Shown piece by piece: positions 44,801-55,300 of a stretch of 64,000 bases of DNA (its first letter is position 1; the number at the start of each line of letters is the position of its first letter). The position numbers and the translations under genes are program-made. The stretch covers positions 16,020,695 to 16,084,694 of the forward strand of contig OX246743.1 of assembly GCA_945910005.1 (NCBI GenBank), read 5' to 3'. The DNA is from Isoperla grammatica (taxonomy: Eukaryota; Arthropoda; Insecta; Plecoptera; Perlodidae). The notes below the pieces were generated by a model. That model was not told where the DNA came from. It did no database searches and worked only from the letters and a program-made list of their open reading frames with translations.

Positions 44801-45363
44801 CCATGTTTAGTAAGCCCCTAGGCCTAGGCCTAGGCCTAGCCTATAATTTCACCTCCACGAAGGGCTCACTCACCCATGTTCTAGGGCCTAGGCCTATGAT
44901 AGCTAGGCCTAGACCTCTCTAGCCATAGGCAACACAACACACACCAATAAAGTGAGGTTAAAGCGCTAAAAAGCCTAGGCTTAGGCTAGGCCTAGCCCAA
45001 GAGTGTTTCAAAAGATCCAACCTAGAATAAACTAAGAAACCAGTAATGTAGGCCTAGCCCTAGGCCTAGCTATTCTCAATTATTTCAGATTGTCTTACCT
45101 TCTCCGTCAGATTCTGACCCTGCAGCAAGATTTCCCTCACTTCCGTCTCGAACGCTGGCATTGAAAGAATCCTTGTGCCATATAAACTTCTCCGTATATT
45201 TACTAACTACAGAACGAACGGAAAGCAATTTATCTTCCAACACTTCTCTCACTCCTTCGTTAGCATTCACTTCATCAATTTCATTAAAAAATAAAAAATA
45301 TTCTACGAAATCATCTGCTCTTATCGTGTTGCACGGCGATTCAAATGCTTTCTTCGTAGCCAT
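20832..45363 (-). CDS. ECD: Ecdysoneless (ECD/SGT1), 11 exons, complete
   Basis: Coding exons in transcript order: 45363-45099, 43986-43872, 43722-43584, 35282-35182, 32783-32642, 32301-32122, 32033-31932, 31637-31451, 25044-24742, 23977-23892, 21107-20832. They total 1896 nt (631 aa plus stop; human ECD is about 644 aa), with every junction in phase. Diagnostic blocks: FGDNIEDEWFVVFLL and DSDGEFLLIEAANFLPEW (exons 2-3), RIQGYPEKISELLHR (4-5), AFCNRDPLDMKACRAMRFFP (5-6), FTPDRRTGWVVLPPSDPQY (6), ACGFEILVSEA (7), DRWLLLDPKDMDTMLEQ (9), the acidic WDSDDSDMSDYDNEAD (10), and NILESYRSELGGAGPASNLL (11). ECD is a conserved acidic protein linked to PRPF8/U5 snRNP biogenesis, R2TP, p53 stability and, in flies, ecdysteroid production. 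The linker between exons 3 and 4 is about 10 aa shorter than in vertebrates. Exons 5 and 9 abut large tandem arrays. Confidence 0.95.
21127..21751. mobile_element. TA-flanked MITE abutting the ECD exon 11 acceptor
   Basis: Ends CCGTATTGGCCCGAATATA and TATATTCGGGCCAATACAG are inverted and flanked by TA (21125-21126, 21752-21753), as in Tc1/mariner-type elements. It is 625 bp without transposase. Only 19 nt separate it from the first base of ECD exon 11. Confidence 0.8.
21775..22165 (+). mobile_element. LINE-derived C-terminal fragment
   Basis: The frame from about 21864 reads MKRMDMKRIIRRDFEA...EKWQRLIKEDAEK...VRLWEDRNEWNKL. This resembles the C-terminal tails of RTE/Jockey-like LINE reverse transcriptases (a PREKWQ / WEDRxxW pattern). 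Truncated at the 5' end, within ECD intron 10 in antisense orientation. A related tail is at 56788-57023. Confidence 0.5.
22319..23620. mobile_element. Tigger/pogo-like DNA element, degenerate
   Basis: Inverted ends CAGTCAAACTTTGTTATGACG and CGTCTAACGAAGTTTGACTG are typical of pogo/Tigger elements. A TA precedes the left end; the right flank has lost it. The plus-strand ORF 22739-23005 contains KRKLEIIDIVDRNPNKSRTK and IPASTLNTIMKNR, a CENP-B/psq-type N-terminal helix-turn-helix. The DDE catalytic domain is absent. It lies in ECD intron 10. Confidence 0.75.
25036..31293 (-). repeat. Array C: about 77 x 71 bp across the ECD exon 9 acceptor
   Basis: A minisatellite of about 71 bp per unit fills ECD intron 8. 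The unit nearest the gene overlaps exon 9 by 9 nt, so every unit carries the acceptor TTGTAG followed by GCGACCGGT (minus strand). About 72 units lie before an inserted hAT element (30189-30934) and about 5 after it. Units differ by scattered point changes, more than in the other arrays, so this one is older. A subset carries an extra GACCCTTCCCGCG (near 28495, 28930, 29580, 29945 and 30157), suggesting higher-order block duplication. Confidence 0.95.
30189..30934. mobile_element. hAT-type element inserted inside array C
   Basis: Ends TAAGGTGACCATA and GTATGGTCACCTTA are inverted. The perfect 8-bp TSD TCTATACC (30181-30188, 30935-30942) is itself part of the 71-bp repeat unit, which proves insertion after array expansion. 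It is 746 bp. The right end carries CCCGGAAAATCCGGGAC-type short inverted repeats. A long G run follows the left end. No transposase. Confidence 0.92.
32678..34317 (-). repeat. Array D: 12 x 137 bp across the ECD exon 5 acceptor
   Basis: Twelve units of 137 bp. Each holds the first 106 nt of ECD exon 5 plus 31 nt of the upstream intron with the acceptor TTGCATTAG. Acceptors recur every 137 bp from 32783 to 34290. The copy junction turns exon sequence CCAACAGTGCAGG into CCAACAGTGAGCAAAG, creating a good new donor (GTGAGC). Each unit is thus flanked by acceptor and donor (103-nt pseudo-exon, 34-nt GT-AG spacer). Only a few single-base differences separate the units; the last one is cut short. 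Confidence 0.97.
34318..35181. other. ECD intron 4, remainder
   Basis: Unique AT-rich intronic sequence. Nothing recognisable. Confidence 0.4.
36900..36975 (+). mobile_element. tRNA-derived SINE head
   Basis: A-box-like TGGCTCAGCGGTAAGA and a perfect B box GGTTCGATTCC sit at tRNA spacing, with a paired T arm (GCCGG/CCGGC). The acceptor stem does not pair, so this is a tRNA-derived SINE rather than a tRNA gene. It is fused directly to the right half of a 14308-type hAT element. Confidence 0.6.
37140..37617. mobile_element. Right half of a 14308-type hAT element
   Basis: Nearly identical to about 14765-15255 (same CT-rich stretch, same G run, same ATCGATTAATCGATG subterminal block and CCCAGCCTTA terminus). 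The left half is missing and replaced by a SINE-containing sequence. Confidence 0.75.
38460..38704. mobile_element. Small TIR element nested in the 5.4-kb hAT
   Basis: Inverted ends AGGAGCGTCGGAA and TTCCGACGCCCCT with long G and C runs next to them, about 245 bp. The target-site duplication is not clear. Confidence 0.55.
39412..39555 (-). mobile_element. Antisense SINE fragment
   Basis: The minus strand matches the SINE at 55117-55306 over its body and tail (shared blocks around CTAATCGAGA and the GATGATATTTGG tail). Diverged, with its tRNA head incomplete. Confidence 0.55.
40996..42398. mobile_element. hAT-type element with ACCCGGGTACCC motifs, carrying a LINE
   Basis: Ends TAGGGATGACGAAACCCGAC and GGGTACCCGTCGTCTTCCCTA are inverted. 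The flanks are an 8-bp ATATATAT duplication. Subterminal zones repeat ACCCGGGTACCC / GGGTATCGGGTACCC. A LINE 3' fragment was inserted in the middle. Confidence 0.8.
41080..41942 (+). pseudogene. LINE reverse transcriptase C-terminal fragment
   Basis: The 202-aa frame ending at 41703 reads as the C-terminal part of a CR1/Jockey-type reverse transcriptase: SILQYGIVFWG, AQKRIIRYMVG, SCRPYFKDLNILPLPCLYI, HHYNTRGSSEL and NKLPDEIKDSPDIRTFKRK. The catalytic YXDD box is missing, so it is 5'-truncated. The 3' end is a run of AATA repeats (about 41921-41942), typical of these LINEs. Confidence 0.8.
42636..43499. mobile_element. hAT-type element beside ECD exon 3
   Basis: Ends CAGGGGCGGCTCGT and ACGAGCCGCCACTG are inverted. 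The TSD is AATGGAAT / AATGCAAT, 8 bp with one change. It is 864 bp, with an 11-G run and no transposase. It ends 85 bp from the ECD exon 3 donor. Confidence 0.82.
43987..45098. other. ECD intron 1 with dense TAGGCC repeats
   Basis: Contains the densest cluster in the window of the palindromic motif (TAGGCC)n, e.g. near 44636, 44733, 44818, 44886 and 45052. No coding sequence. Confidence 0.6.
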
Positions 45364-47370
45364 TTCTAAACAAAGTGATTTAATTTGTCATTCCGTCACT
45401 TTTCTGACACAGCCTTCTAATTTGTCTTCGTTCACCGTTCCATATTAAAATCCCGCGCACGCAGCACCGTAGCGTCTGCGTGTACACCAACCAACACTTC
45501 AAATGACAGACAAGAAATAATCATATTTTTAGGAGAGTTGAGTAGCATACACTCAAAAAACTATATCATATTACAGAACAGATTTATTGCTTACTTTTAA
45601 TCAAAATCAATAATATTTTTTACGTATTCTTTCCTAGCCAAAACTTAGCTTTTCAATGTATTATGTTGGTGCAAATTTTGTAAATTTCCCGCGAAAAAAA
45701 AAACAATAACATTAGACAATGATAATAATAGAGCCTAATAGCATACCTGCACTGCGATCATGTAACTTTGGTAGATAACGATCGACAGCGATGAAAACCG
45801 TACTTTTGAACGATCGTAGCTCTTGAATGCAATATTGAACAGCTCGGTAACGCTATTGAACACTGAACACTCATCCCGGAGACGACAATTAGCCAAAGCT
45901 GCAAAAATATAGGACGTAAAATAAAAATATCATCTTCATAATCATCACGAATATCGTTCGCGCTCTCGATCGCAAGCACCGAGCCATTAGAGCTTTCGAT
46001 ACCAAGAAATGGCGGAAACGCCGGTGTGTATACGAATTTATTTCACAAACTAAAGTAGGACAGACTATAGCATTAAAGTTAAAACCCTACCTCTAAAACA
46101 CAGTGGAATATTATAATAAATCGTGCTGTGAGTAGTTACTCTGTGGATCTACTCATACAATGTAAATTTTCACATTTTACAGGCGTTCAATAAAAACAAA
46201 AGAATGCCAATGTTGCTCACAGCTTGCTAGATTTTGACGAGTTCCTGTGAACTTTGTCGAATTCTCGGACTCTCATTGGCTACACAATAATAACGATCGC
46301 TAAATTTTCAACGTTAATCGGCAAAAGTTACATGATCGCAGTGCAGGGCAACGTAATGATACTCGCATTACTACAGCGAAATTACTTTTGTAACCTCCTA
46401 GTACAGATCTGTGGTGCTAGTAATCCCATTACAAAATTCTCAATGTAACGAAAAAGACCACTACTTTTTCATTAGATACTTTACCATCAGCCGTGTCTGA
46501 TACCTGTTATTCCATGGGCCTGTATTTGGATAGACTATCATTAATTTTCAAAACAGCAAAGAAAATGATATTAAGAAACTCCCATAGCAGCTACATTGAA
46601 CAACTTGTGCAAGGTGACACTAGCGCGGTGTGCCGTGATTGGGTTGACATACATTCTTTACCATTATACAAATTAAAAAGCACCTCAACTTGTAGTATTA
46701 CTACTTGATTGGTCTTCGACTACACCCACAGCCCGCACGGCATAGGACCTGCGCACGCATGCGTTTGCAGCAAGAAAAATTCTCAAAAAGAGAAAACTTT
46801 TAATGTTAAAGGTATTTTTGTCTGTAATTTCATTACATTTTCCATAAAAAGTATTTTTCTCATATTTTGATTAAGTAATAAGTACAGTATTGTTATTTCA
46901 ATACTTTAAAAACTAATACATCCAGCTGGTATGACTAATAATAATGATTATGTGTGCCATTGTAAACCATAAAAAGAGAAGCCGAAATAAGAGTTTATGT
47001 ATGTTGCTTTTCAGTAATAATAGCATACCAAAGTTAGAGAACGATTGATCTTCAACCAAATGCTAGCTGAAACATGGGTATCAATGAACTACTAATCACA
47101 TGCCATTGGAGCCTCTAGTATGGTCGCCACGCGCATTACGTGAATATTATATAAACACATTTACAGGGATTCATTTAAATTTATTTGTTATTCCACAAAC
47201 TGATTACACAATTTTTCAATACACATTGCTAACCGAAATCATGGTCACAGTACAACATTATTAATATTATATAATTTTCGTTGCTAGAAAACATTGAACT
47301 TTTTAAAATTCTTTTCACATTCACCTACAGTATTTGTTGTTGCCTGTCTACAACATGTGTATTTTTCCAG
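45364..47370. other. Upstream of ECD, intergenic
   Basis: Should hold the ECD promoter next to 45363. No convincing core element was found. The rest is AT-rich and unassigned. Confidence 0.35.
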
Positions 47371-47576
47371 GTGATTATGGAGTTGTACTTGTCCCAAAAC
47401 AACCTTGGAGGTACTTTTGCCATCCCGTAGTCTCAGTGATTTATTACCAACCAGCGAGGTCCAATTTGCATACTGTTTCCCGATTGGTCACAAGTCACCT
47501 CGTCTCTGCTGTTAGGTTGCTCTGGGACCACTTTAAGCTAAGAGTGAAGCCACTGGAGTCAGTGGCCGAGTTTCAG
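47371..47576 (+). other. Candidate isolated exon
   Basis: A 206-bp open stretch sits between a strong acceptor (CTACAACATG...TTTTTCCAG) and a strong donor (TTTCAG|GTGAGC). Its open frame reads DYGVVLVPKQPWRYFCHP and LRVKPLESVAEFQ, which I do not recognise. No partner exon was found, so it may be chance or part of a repeat. Confidence 0.25.
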
Positions 47577-47772
47577 GTGAGCACAGAAACATGTTAACCT
47601 TTACTCGTAACACAACTGCAAACCCCAAGCATGAGCTTTAAAGGAAAACAATAATATTATTACAGCATCATTTAGAATCTAGGACGAAAGGCATAAGAAC
47701 TGTACAGTAAGAAGGTACATGGGTAAGGTACGGGTAAGGTATGGGTAAGGTACATAATATGCAGAAAATGTA

Positions 47773-47957
47773 CTGTATTTACCTGAATCTAAAATTTAAG
47801 ACTACAATTATTTATATTTTGTGTAGTTAATATATCGGGAGTCATCTTAAATTTGCATGTTAAGATTATGCATATGAATATGATTTTTTCCAGTTTTAAA
47901 ATTTTTTATAGGGGGTCGTCTTAAATTCGAGGTCGTCTACTATTCGGGTAAATACAG
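47773..47957. mobile_element. TA-flanked MITE
   Basis: Inverted ends CTGTATTTACCTGAAT and ATTCGGGTAAATACAG are flanked by TA on both sides, 185 bp. Internal GTCGTCTTAAATT motifs face inward. Confidence 0.75.
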
Positions 47958-48067
47958 TACAGCATCTTGTTCACAAGTAGAGTACTATCTTGAATTAAAT
48001 AAAGTAAATAAAATAGGTATAAGGTTTGTGTGATGATATGAAAATATTGAAAATATATGTAGGCAGT

Positions 48068-48693
48068 GCTCGGAATTAACGGCAACCCGGCAGCCCGAGG
48101 CTGCCCAAAACGTACTCGGGCTGCCACTTGTATTCGGCACTAAATGTTGCAGATATGATCTCTGGTGGCGAAATCGTGAAGTAATATTTAGAGGGCAACA
48201 AAGCCGCTGGATGTCATTTGTCAGTGTCATTTGTCAGTGTTTATATGAGAATGGCAACGATTCCAAAGAAACATAAGCGATATTGTTGCGTCAGTGAATA
48301 TCCAGCTTTGCTGGATATTTGCTGGTTGCGTTTTGTATCCAAGATGCCTTTGATATTATGGGGATTTTGGATCAGGGGACACACCAAGCATCCGAAGGCC
48401 CGAAGTTCATGTTCTGATCATAATGTTAATTGACCACATGCAATTAAAAGGCCACCGATTAACACTGCCTCTCTTTCATTGAGGTTCCTTAGGGCTCTAT
48501 TTGCTTTCAAATATATGTATATTTCAGAATAAAGTTAAAAACTTACTTTGCGCAATAACATGTTTAGGCGGATCCATGATCTCCTGTCAGTTTGTTACCC
48601 TCTAACTGTCAGCCATGTTGCGCAGCAGTGGTGCTATCTCTTGACACATTTAGTGTCGAATACACCCAGGCAGCCCGACGGGCTGCCTTAAAT
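48068..48693. mobile_element. Possible TIR element with GGCAGCCCG termini
   Basis: The left block GGCAGCCCGAGGCTGCC...GTATTCGGCACTAAATGT is matched in inverse by ACATTTAGTGTCGAATAC...GGCAGCCCGACGGGCTGCC. The exact ends and the target site are unclear. Confidence 0.45.
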
Positions 48694-49347
48694 TTCACAA
48701 ACAAACACATTATTAGTGTTTTTTTCTAAAATCAAAAGTAAAGTGAAGTCTAAAACCAAGAACGCATCATAGACGATGACACTTTTAAGCTCAAGCAGCA
48801 CTGAATTGCAATTAACATGGCAAATCAATCATGATCATAAAATTTATATTCATTTTTTACATTGTAATTGTATGTCATTATTGTCATAACATATTAATAA
48901 AATAAAAAAATTACATTTTCTTCACAATAATTAAAAAACAAAAAATATAATTTCAAATGTTCTGCTGTATATAATTCCTAATTTTGAGCACCATGGATGT
49001 AGGTGATGTATAAATGTATGTACCATGTTTAAATAGCGCTTTGACGCTTAATAAGGTCCACTATTATTATAATTATTATTACTTGTTTCACACAAATGCA
49101 ATGGACACTTCAATTACGATGCACTGCCATCTTAATTTCCATGTGCTTGACAAGGCCGTGTCTGTTTACTAGCAAAAAAAAAAAAGTGAGGACAGGATTG
49201 TGTTTGTTAATGGATTTGGACTGTGCTAAACTGAGAATACTTTTGTGGAACTGAGAGGATGTGGATTCCTAACCAAGACACCTTCCACCAGTTGTTGAAG
49301 GAATGCTAGACGATTTAGAGAGTTACGGCTACTATTGACTACACTTT
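48694..49347. other. Intergenic / 3' UTR of the 49348 gene
   Basis: AT-rich, no coding signal; it probably includes the 3' UTR of the minus-strand gene that ends at 49348. Confidence 0.35.
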
Positions 49348-50638
49348 CTACATCGACGATGACGAGGATTCCTGAGTCAAGGGCTCCTCGTCGAGTTCTG
49401 ATAATTCTTCCCAGTTTCCGCTGTTATCCAGATTTGTGGAATTACATTGCGAGTACAGAGTAGCGTCTCGCTCAGACTCGTCTTGGGTAGTTGGTGATGG
49501 GACCTGGTCACTGCTCAGATCACCGTCTCGAACATTGCACCCTTCTTTCACATGGCTTGAACCATGCAATACAAGTTTGTCCTTTAGTTTTCTGGCACTA
49601 TCATATGGATAGTATTTAATTTTGAGTTTATTTTTACTCTTCAACTTCTGTGTGATAGGCTTATCTAAATACATGTGCATTTTCATGCTACAATCTTTTA
49701 AAGCTGCAAATGTTTCAAGGGAAGCAGATAGTCGTTGGGGTACATGACATTTCTGTTCATCTGGAAACTTAACAGGTGAATTTGACAAATCTTGGAGCCC
49801 AAATTTCTCATGCGGCTGTTTAAATTCATTGTGGGTTATAGAATTACTGTTTTCATTGGGTTTCTTCATGTATGGGTTTAGTGTTTCATCGTTATCAACT
49901 GTGGCAGTTGAACTCTTGTTTTCTGTCATTGGTTTGTGAGTGACGTTCGCCTCGACCAATGTTGAGGCCGAGTAATTCTTAATATTCTCACCACTGACAT
50001 TTACAGACTCTGAATATTGATTAATAGGTAAGAGAATCTTTACTGGCGAAGTGAAAACTATCTCAGAATCCCCATTATGTTGTAGCAGAACATGTAAAGT
50101 ATCTAATGATTGCTTCTCCTTCTTCTGTATTTTCCGAACAGCCTCAAGCCATTCCAACATATCTTTCTTAGTTTTATCGGACATATGTGGATTCTGTTTA
50201 ATATACTCCATGTAAGCTTCGACACTAGTGGCTGGAAGAGCTTCCAATTGAGCACGTTTTATTGGATCGTCGGTAATTTCCACCATTAAGCACTCTAAAC
50301 GACCTTGCGAGTTGCACTTGCAAGGAGAATTTGAAACTCCTGTGCACAATGAACACATTCCATACGAATCATCACGTGGTATCACCATAACGTGTGCTGT
50401 ATCACATTGGGAATGTTCGTTTTTATCTAACCAATTTTCAACCTGAGCATTTTTTAAAGTTTCAGTCATTGAAATGCTGGACTGAACACTGACACCATCT
50501 GTTTGCTGTGTACAATCTATTTTAGATGTCCCATCGACCTTGGCACCAGCATCAATAACACATGAAATAGAGCTCATTCTTACATAGTCAATCAGATCTT
50601 GGAGGAAACCAAATGAATAAAGCTTATACCATCTACTT
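49348..50638 (-). CDS. Unrecognised protein-coding exon, 409 aa from the first Met
   Basis: A long open frame (Met at 50577, stop TAG at 49348-49350) that I do not recognise. The frame stays open upstream to about 50638, adding SRWYKLYSFGFLQDLIDYV, and starts right after an acceptor-like CTAG. So this may be a terminal exon of 430 codons rather than a complete gene. Visible features: a small Cys cluster (CSLCTGVSNSPCKC, about residues 76-89), a charged probable helix (SVEAYMEYIKQNP ... WLEAVRKIQKKEKQ, about 123-157), a long polar Ser/Asn/Thr-rich middle, a basic patch (KLKSKNKLKIKYYP), and an acidic/Ser tail (LSELDEEPLTQESSSSS). No signal peptide or membrane segment. It is head-to-head with UBFD1, about 1.7 kb apart, so the two may share a promoter region. 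Its size and balanced composition make it likely to be real. Confidence 0.6.
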
Positions 50639-52316
50639 CTAGACTACCAGTATTCCAGCAAATAGATCACCAGCATTTATGGAAGGTCCATAACTTCAAC
50701 AACCTTGAAGTTCAAAAGACGGCACGTAATGGAACTGTAACAAAAGACAGTGACACAGCCACAGTGCATAATGGTACCTATTGCATTTTCACCTTAGACA
50801 CATTTATCTTAAATGGTAAAACATTTTAATAAAGCATTTATTATAAAGTCATAATCCACTTCAACTAAAATGCCAAAAAAAGATGGAATGACAGAGAAAA
50901 AGTACTCACTTCAACCCTTTGCCTATAGCCCTAGTATACACAATCAATGGTATACAATCACATTTCTAGCATTCAACACAAGTTGATGTTTATATTACAA
51001 TAACCTATACTATTAACAGCCTACAGGCGATTAACATTTTCTGACAACTAGCCAGCAGAGTAGTTGGCCATGGTCGATTAGACGTACTTGGTCTAGTAAA
51101 CCGCAGTCTCTTCAGACGCAGACGTTTCAGAGACTAGGCCTACCGATCAGCCCTAGCCTTGGATAGGCCTACATAACAAACATTGATGATCTCTAGATCA
51201 GAAGTGTGATCGAGGATTTTTCCCAAATTTGGGAACCTAGGCTAGGGGCCTAGGCTACAACGAGCAACGCCCTCCAGGCTTTGGCCTAGGTTCCCAGATT
51301 TTGGCAGATTGCAAGAAGGGGTAAACAGAGCGAGGGGGGATAAATGGAAGTTTCAGCGGCAGGTGGTAAGAAGTGATTTGGGTAGGTTTGAATTTGTTGA
51401 AAGAACAGTTAGGGAATGAAATGAGCTACCCGAGGAGGTTTTTGAGTGTGAATCAGTAAGGGAATTTAGAAATAGAATGAGGGATATGAAGTGATGAGGG
51501 TGGGTGGGAGGGAGGTTGGGACAGGTTGCCACCGGGTAGGCCTAGGCCTAGTATGGCCCATTTGCAGCCTTAAAGTATTTAACATAACATAAGTAGGTCA
51601 CCGCGTATTGTTCCTAGGGCTAGCCTAGGCCTACGCCTCCGTACCATAACCTTAAATACCAACGCCTAGGCCTAGGCCTAGAGCATTGGAAACACAATGC
51701 CTAGAGCCTAGACATAAAGAAACAGCAACGACACTACTTTGAATTTTGATATCTTAAAACTTAGCAGTGGAACGTATAACTTACATATAACCATAAGACA
51801 ATACCATACTTACGTAAGTGACAACATCAAAATTACAATGCTCCGACACAGAAATAAAAACGAATGGTCCGCCTTTTGCGCGGGTCACGTGACAGAATTC
51901 CAGCTTCGTTCGCTTGTACTGCACTTTTGCACTGTACTGCACGGTCAGTTCAGTAGGTGGAGTGCAGAGACTGGTATGAACTCTCGGCTAATAAGACTTG
52001 AGAAATACTGTATTTGGTTTTATCATTAATAGATTTACCTCCACACCAGAATATAATATCATCACCCTCATTAAATAGTTTCCAGTCTCATCCATGTCTG
52101 CCGCCAACTAGCCCAAAGAGTGTTGAAACTGCGTTGAGCTGTAGAGTGTAGAGCCGTGGATTTCATAAGGTACTGCAGCATCGAGAAAGTGCAGCCTGCA
52201 GACTGCAGACTTGTATCTGCTTTAATGGCTAGTCATTTTACCTATCAAAAATGGTCGTCATGAGTTGCATAGTTCGGTTAGCGTAGATAGTAAGCATTTA
52301 AAACTCCTAACCTGCA
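50639..52316. other. Region between the 49348 gene and UBFD1
   Basis: Holds the presumed UBFD1 promoter and 5' UTR close to 52317, TAGGCC-type repeats (51540, 51665), a SINE-like head near 51065-51115 and a LINE tail at about 51300-51500. No exon was identified. Confidence 0.4.
51300..51500 (+). mobile_element. LINE C-terminal remnant
   Basis: A degraded frame reads KFQRQVVRSDLGRFEFVERT ... WNELPEEVFECESVREFRNR, the classic end of CR1/Jockey-type LINE proteins. Confidence 0.5.
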
Positions 52317-55300
52317 ATGGAGGCATCTGGCATAGGTAAGTAAATGTTTTGGCTTTTAATTAGAAAAGTTAATTTACGTGCAGGCTCACAAGAATAGGGC
52401 TATGAAGGAGACTACGCGTAGGGCCTAGGGCTAGGCCTACGTCGGTCTCCTCTGATCATATTTATGTTAAAGATTATAGCTTACTCATACCATCTCTGTA
52501 AACTCGTTTCCCAGGCTTTAGAGTAGTAGTAACTAATAGTTGCCTTACCCCTTTGTCTTATCTGTTTTACCAATCCCTTAGGCTAGGCCTAGGCTCGCCT
52601 AGGCCTAGGCTAGGGCCTATTTAGGCATTGTGTAGGCTATCCAATGGAAACACAATGGTTTAGGCTAGGCCTAGGCTATGTTGTTTGAACCTCTTGCAGC
52701 TGTTCCATATGCCACGGGAAGGTATTGCTTCTCCGTGTACTCTCACCCCTTCCCTCATTTGTCCCAATCCTCTTGAGTCCGAACTGTACAGTGCACCACC
52801 ACCTTCTCCCCGGGTTCTGGCTTTCATCTCCAAATGACAATGCTTAAAATAAGACTGTCAATGCTTACAATCTGAATTGAGTTGTGGTTGGAGCTACAGA
52901 AATTGGACCTAGACCTAGGTAGGCCTACCATTTTTTTTTTAAGTTTTTTGTTTGTTTTGGACTCAAAACTGTTTTCAGTACGTTTGCCAGTTTTAAGGCT
53001 GTTGTATAGGCCTACCTTGGCCTAGGCCTAGTCATTGTTTAATATTGCTATTCCTCTTTTTAAGTAAGCCTACTAGGGCCTAGGTACTCAAAATGCATGC
53101 ATGTTCAGCGATTTTTTCTCCTGAAACGGCTAAGCGTTCCAGAATTATGGTCAGTGCACATTAGCCCGGGAAGGAGCTCCAATTACGGTAACGGGAAAGT
53201 TTGCTATAATTTAACATTGCCCGCTAACGTTAATGGTAACGGGAAGCTCCTTCCCAGGCTATTGTGCACCGACCATTATTTTTATATATTTTGCTAGCCT
53301 ACGATTTTTTCGTTCTTGTTTTTAATACGCTACACCAATTGTGCGCAGGCCATTACTGTTGTAGGCCTACCTGAGAAATAGCTGAGATAAGAATGTTCTA
53401 GTTATGTCATCAACATCTCATTTTTGTTCTTCCAAATACTGCAATAAATACCAATTTCTTGATGACCTCTATTGTTTTAGGAGCTGAAGGTGATACGAAT
53501 GAGAATGTTCCTCAGAATGCAACTGCCAACCATGTAGAACCACCGCCAGAACTAAAAGAAAAGCTAATTCCTACAGAGATTGTTGAATTCAAAATAATTT
53601 TTAACAAAAACAAGTATGACATAAGTTTTCCAGTGGACAACACTGTTCAGCAGCTAAAAGTTCACTTGCAAGATATTATTGGTAAGTAAAATAATGTTTG
53701 TGGCATCCATAACCTAAGTAGGCCTACTTAATAACAACCACTATATAAAGCTGTGTTGTTAAAGCTACTTTTTAAAAGTAGCACTGTTACAGCTACAGCT
53801 ACTTGATCTTTGAAAGTAACTTAGCTACTTTTCAGCTACTGTATTTTGTCAAGTAGCTCGCTACTTGTACAGCTACTCAAAAAAAGTAGTGACGCTACTT
53901 TACAGCTACTTTCATTTTTTATAACTTGAACCAAGAGTACGTGCTAATTTATTGAAAACGGCGGTAAGGTCCGGAAGTGAGTCATGAGGTCGTTCGTCGA
54001 GCGTCGAGCGTCGGTCGAGCGTTCGTTCTATGGGATCAGGCGCTTTGGTAGTAAGTTGGCGCTACTACAAAAGTGTTCGATTACGAAATGGTAGCTGCTA
54101 CAACTCTACTGAAAGCGCTCCTACTCGAGAGGTGGAGCGCTTTCAGTAAAGTTGTAGCAGGTTGCAAAAAGGCATGTAATTATGGATGGAGAAGTGTGCA
54201 AGATTGCTTGTGGAGAGAATGGCCCAGAAATAGTGGATGGCCATTACATATTTGATTATTTGATAGACCAAACGAGTTTTATGCTTAGTAAATACATTTT
54301 AAATTTATATAAATAGTGTTTTCTACACTCTAGGCCTAGTGGATTGTCCCAAACCTATCACCAATGAGTTGGCCTAGGTCTAGGCCTAGGCCCTACTGTA
54401 AATAACAATGCCTTTCGAATATAATAGTGTGATACTTGGCCTGCAGGAACATTTTAATACTATTATTCTATGAAATATTCTATTCAGTAGCTCTAGGTTG
54501 ATGCTGGTATCTTTGCCGCGCAACAAAATCTGCTACAAAACCGTTCGTTTTTATAAACTACTCCAATGTGCTACCAACTCCTATGACGTCATATGCCTTT
54601 GCTCCAACTCGCCTCCTGCAGTGCGACTGCTACTACAGAACGAACGGACCTATGCTCATATCACAGCTCACGGGGTGAAACAGCAAACTCAGCGCTGGGG
54701 AGGCGGTTTTGGGACTATAGAGCAAGAAAAACAATGTCAGTCGTCATTCCAAACCTGTGACAGTGGGAATTGTGGCGGGCGAAACAAACTTGTATTTTTT
54801 ATTGCAAAAAATAGAGTAGGCCTAGCGGCGACTTTTCGCTACAAATACTCGTATATAGTAGCTTGCTACTCACTACCTTACTGCATTTTCAAATGTAGTG
54901 CGCTACCAGTCTCGCTACCAAAAAAGTAACATGCTACAAGTAGCGCGTTACTTAACAACACTGATATAAAGCAATTGAGTTAGTAATCGAACACCCTCTC
55001 CACATGTGTAGTGCCCGTCCTCTAGCAGGGCAGGTTCGTGGTGGGGTGTGTGTGGAGCTAGAGTGACCGACCTAGCACTTGTAGGCCTAAGTAAGTATTT
55101 TATTCCATTTGACAGTTGCCGGCACAATTGGCCGAGGTCGACTAGGCGTTGGTCTTGTAAACCCCGGTCTCTGTGTTCTAGGTTCGAATCCTGGCTTGGG
55201 CATGGATGTCTTGTGGCATTTTTTCATCATCATAATCACCTACTCATCGTCTCGATTAGCCTCGTTGCAAAAATATGGGCCGTGTAACCCCAAATATCAT

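Noticed and set aside
54498..54929. 143-aa ORF inside the hAT element at 53751
   Set aside because: Composition is driven by the GCTAC/GTAGC repeats and there is no transposase motif.
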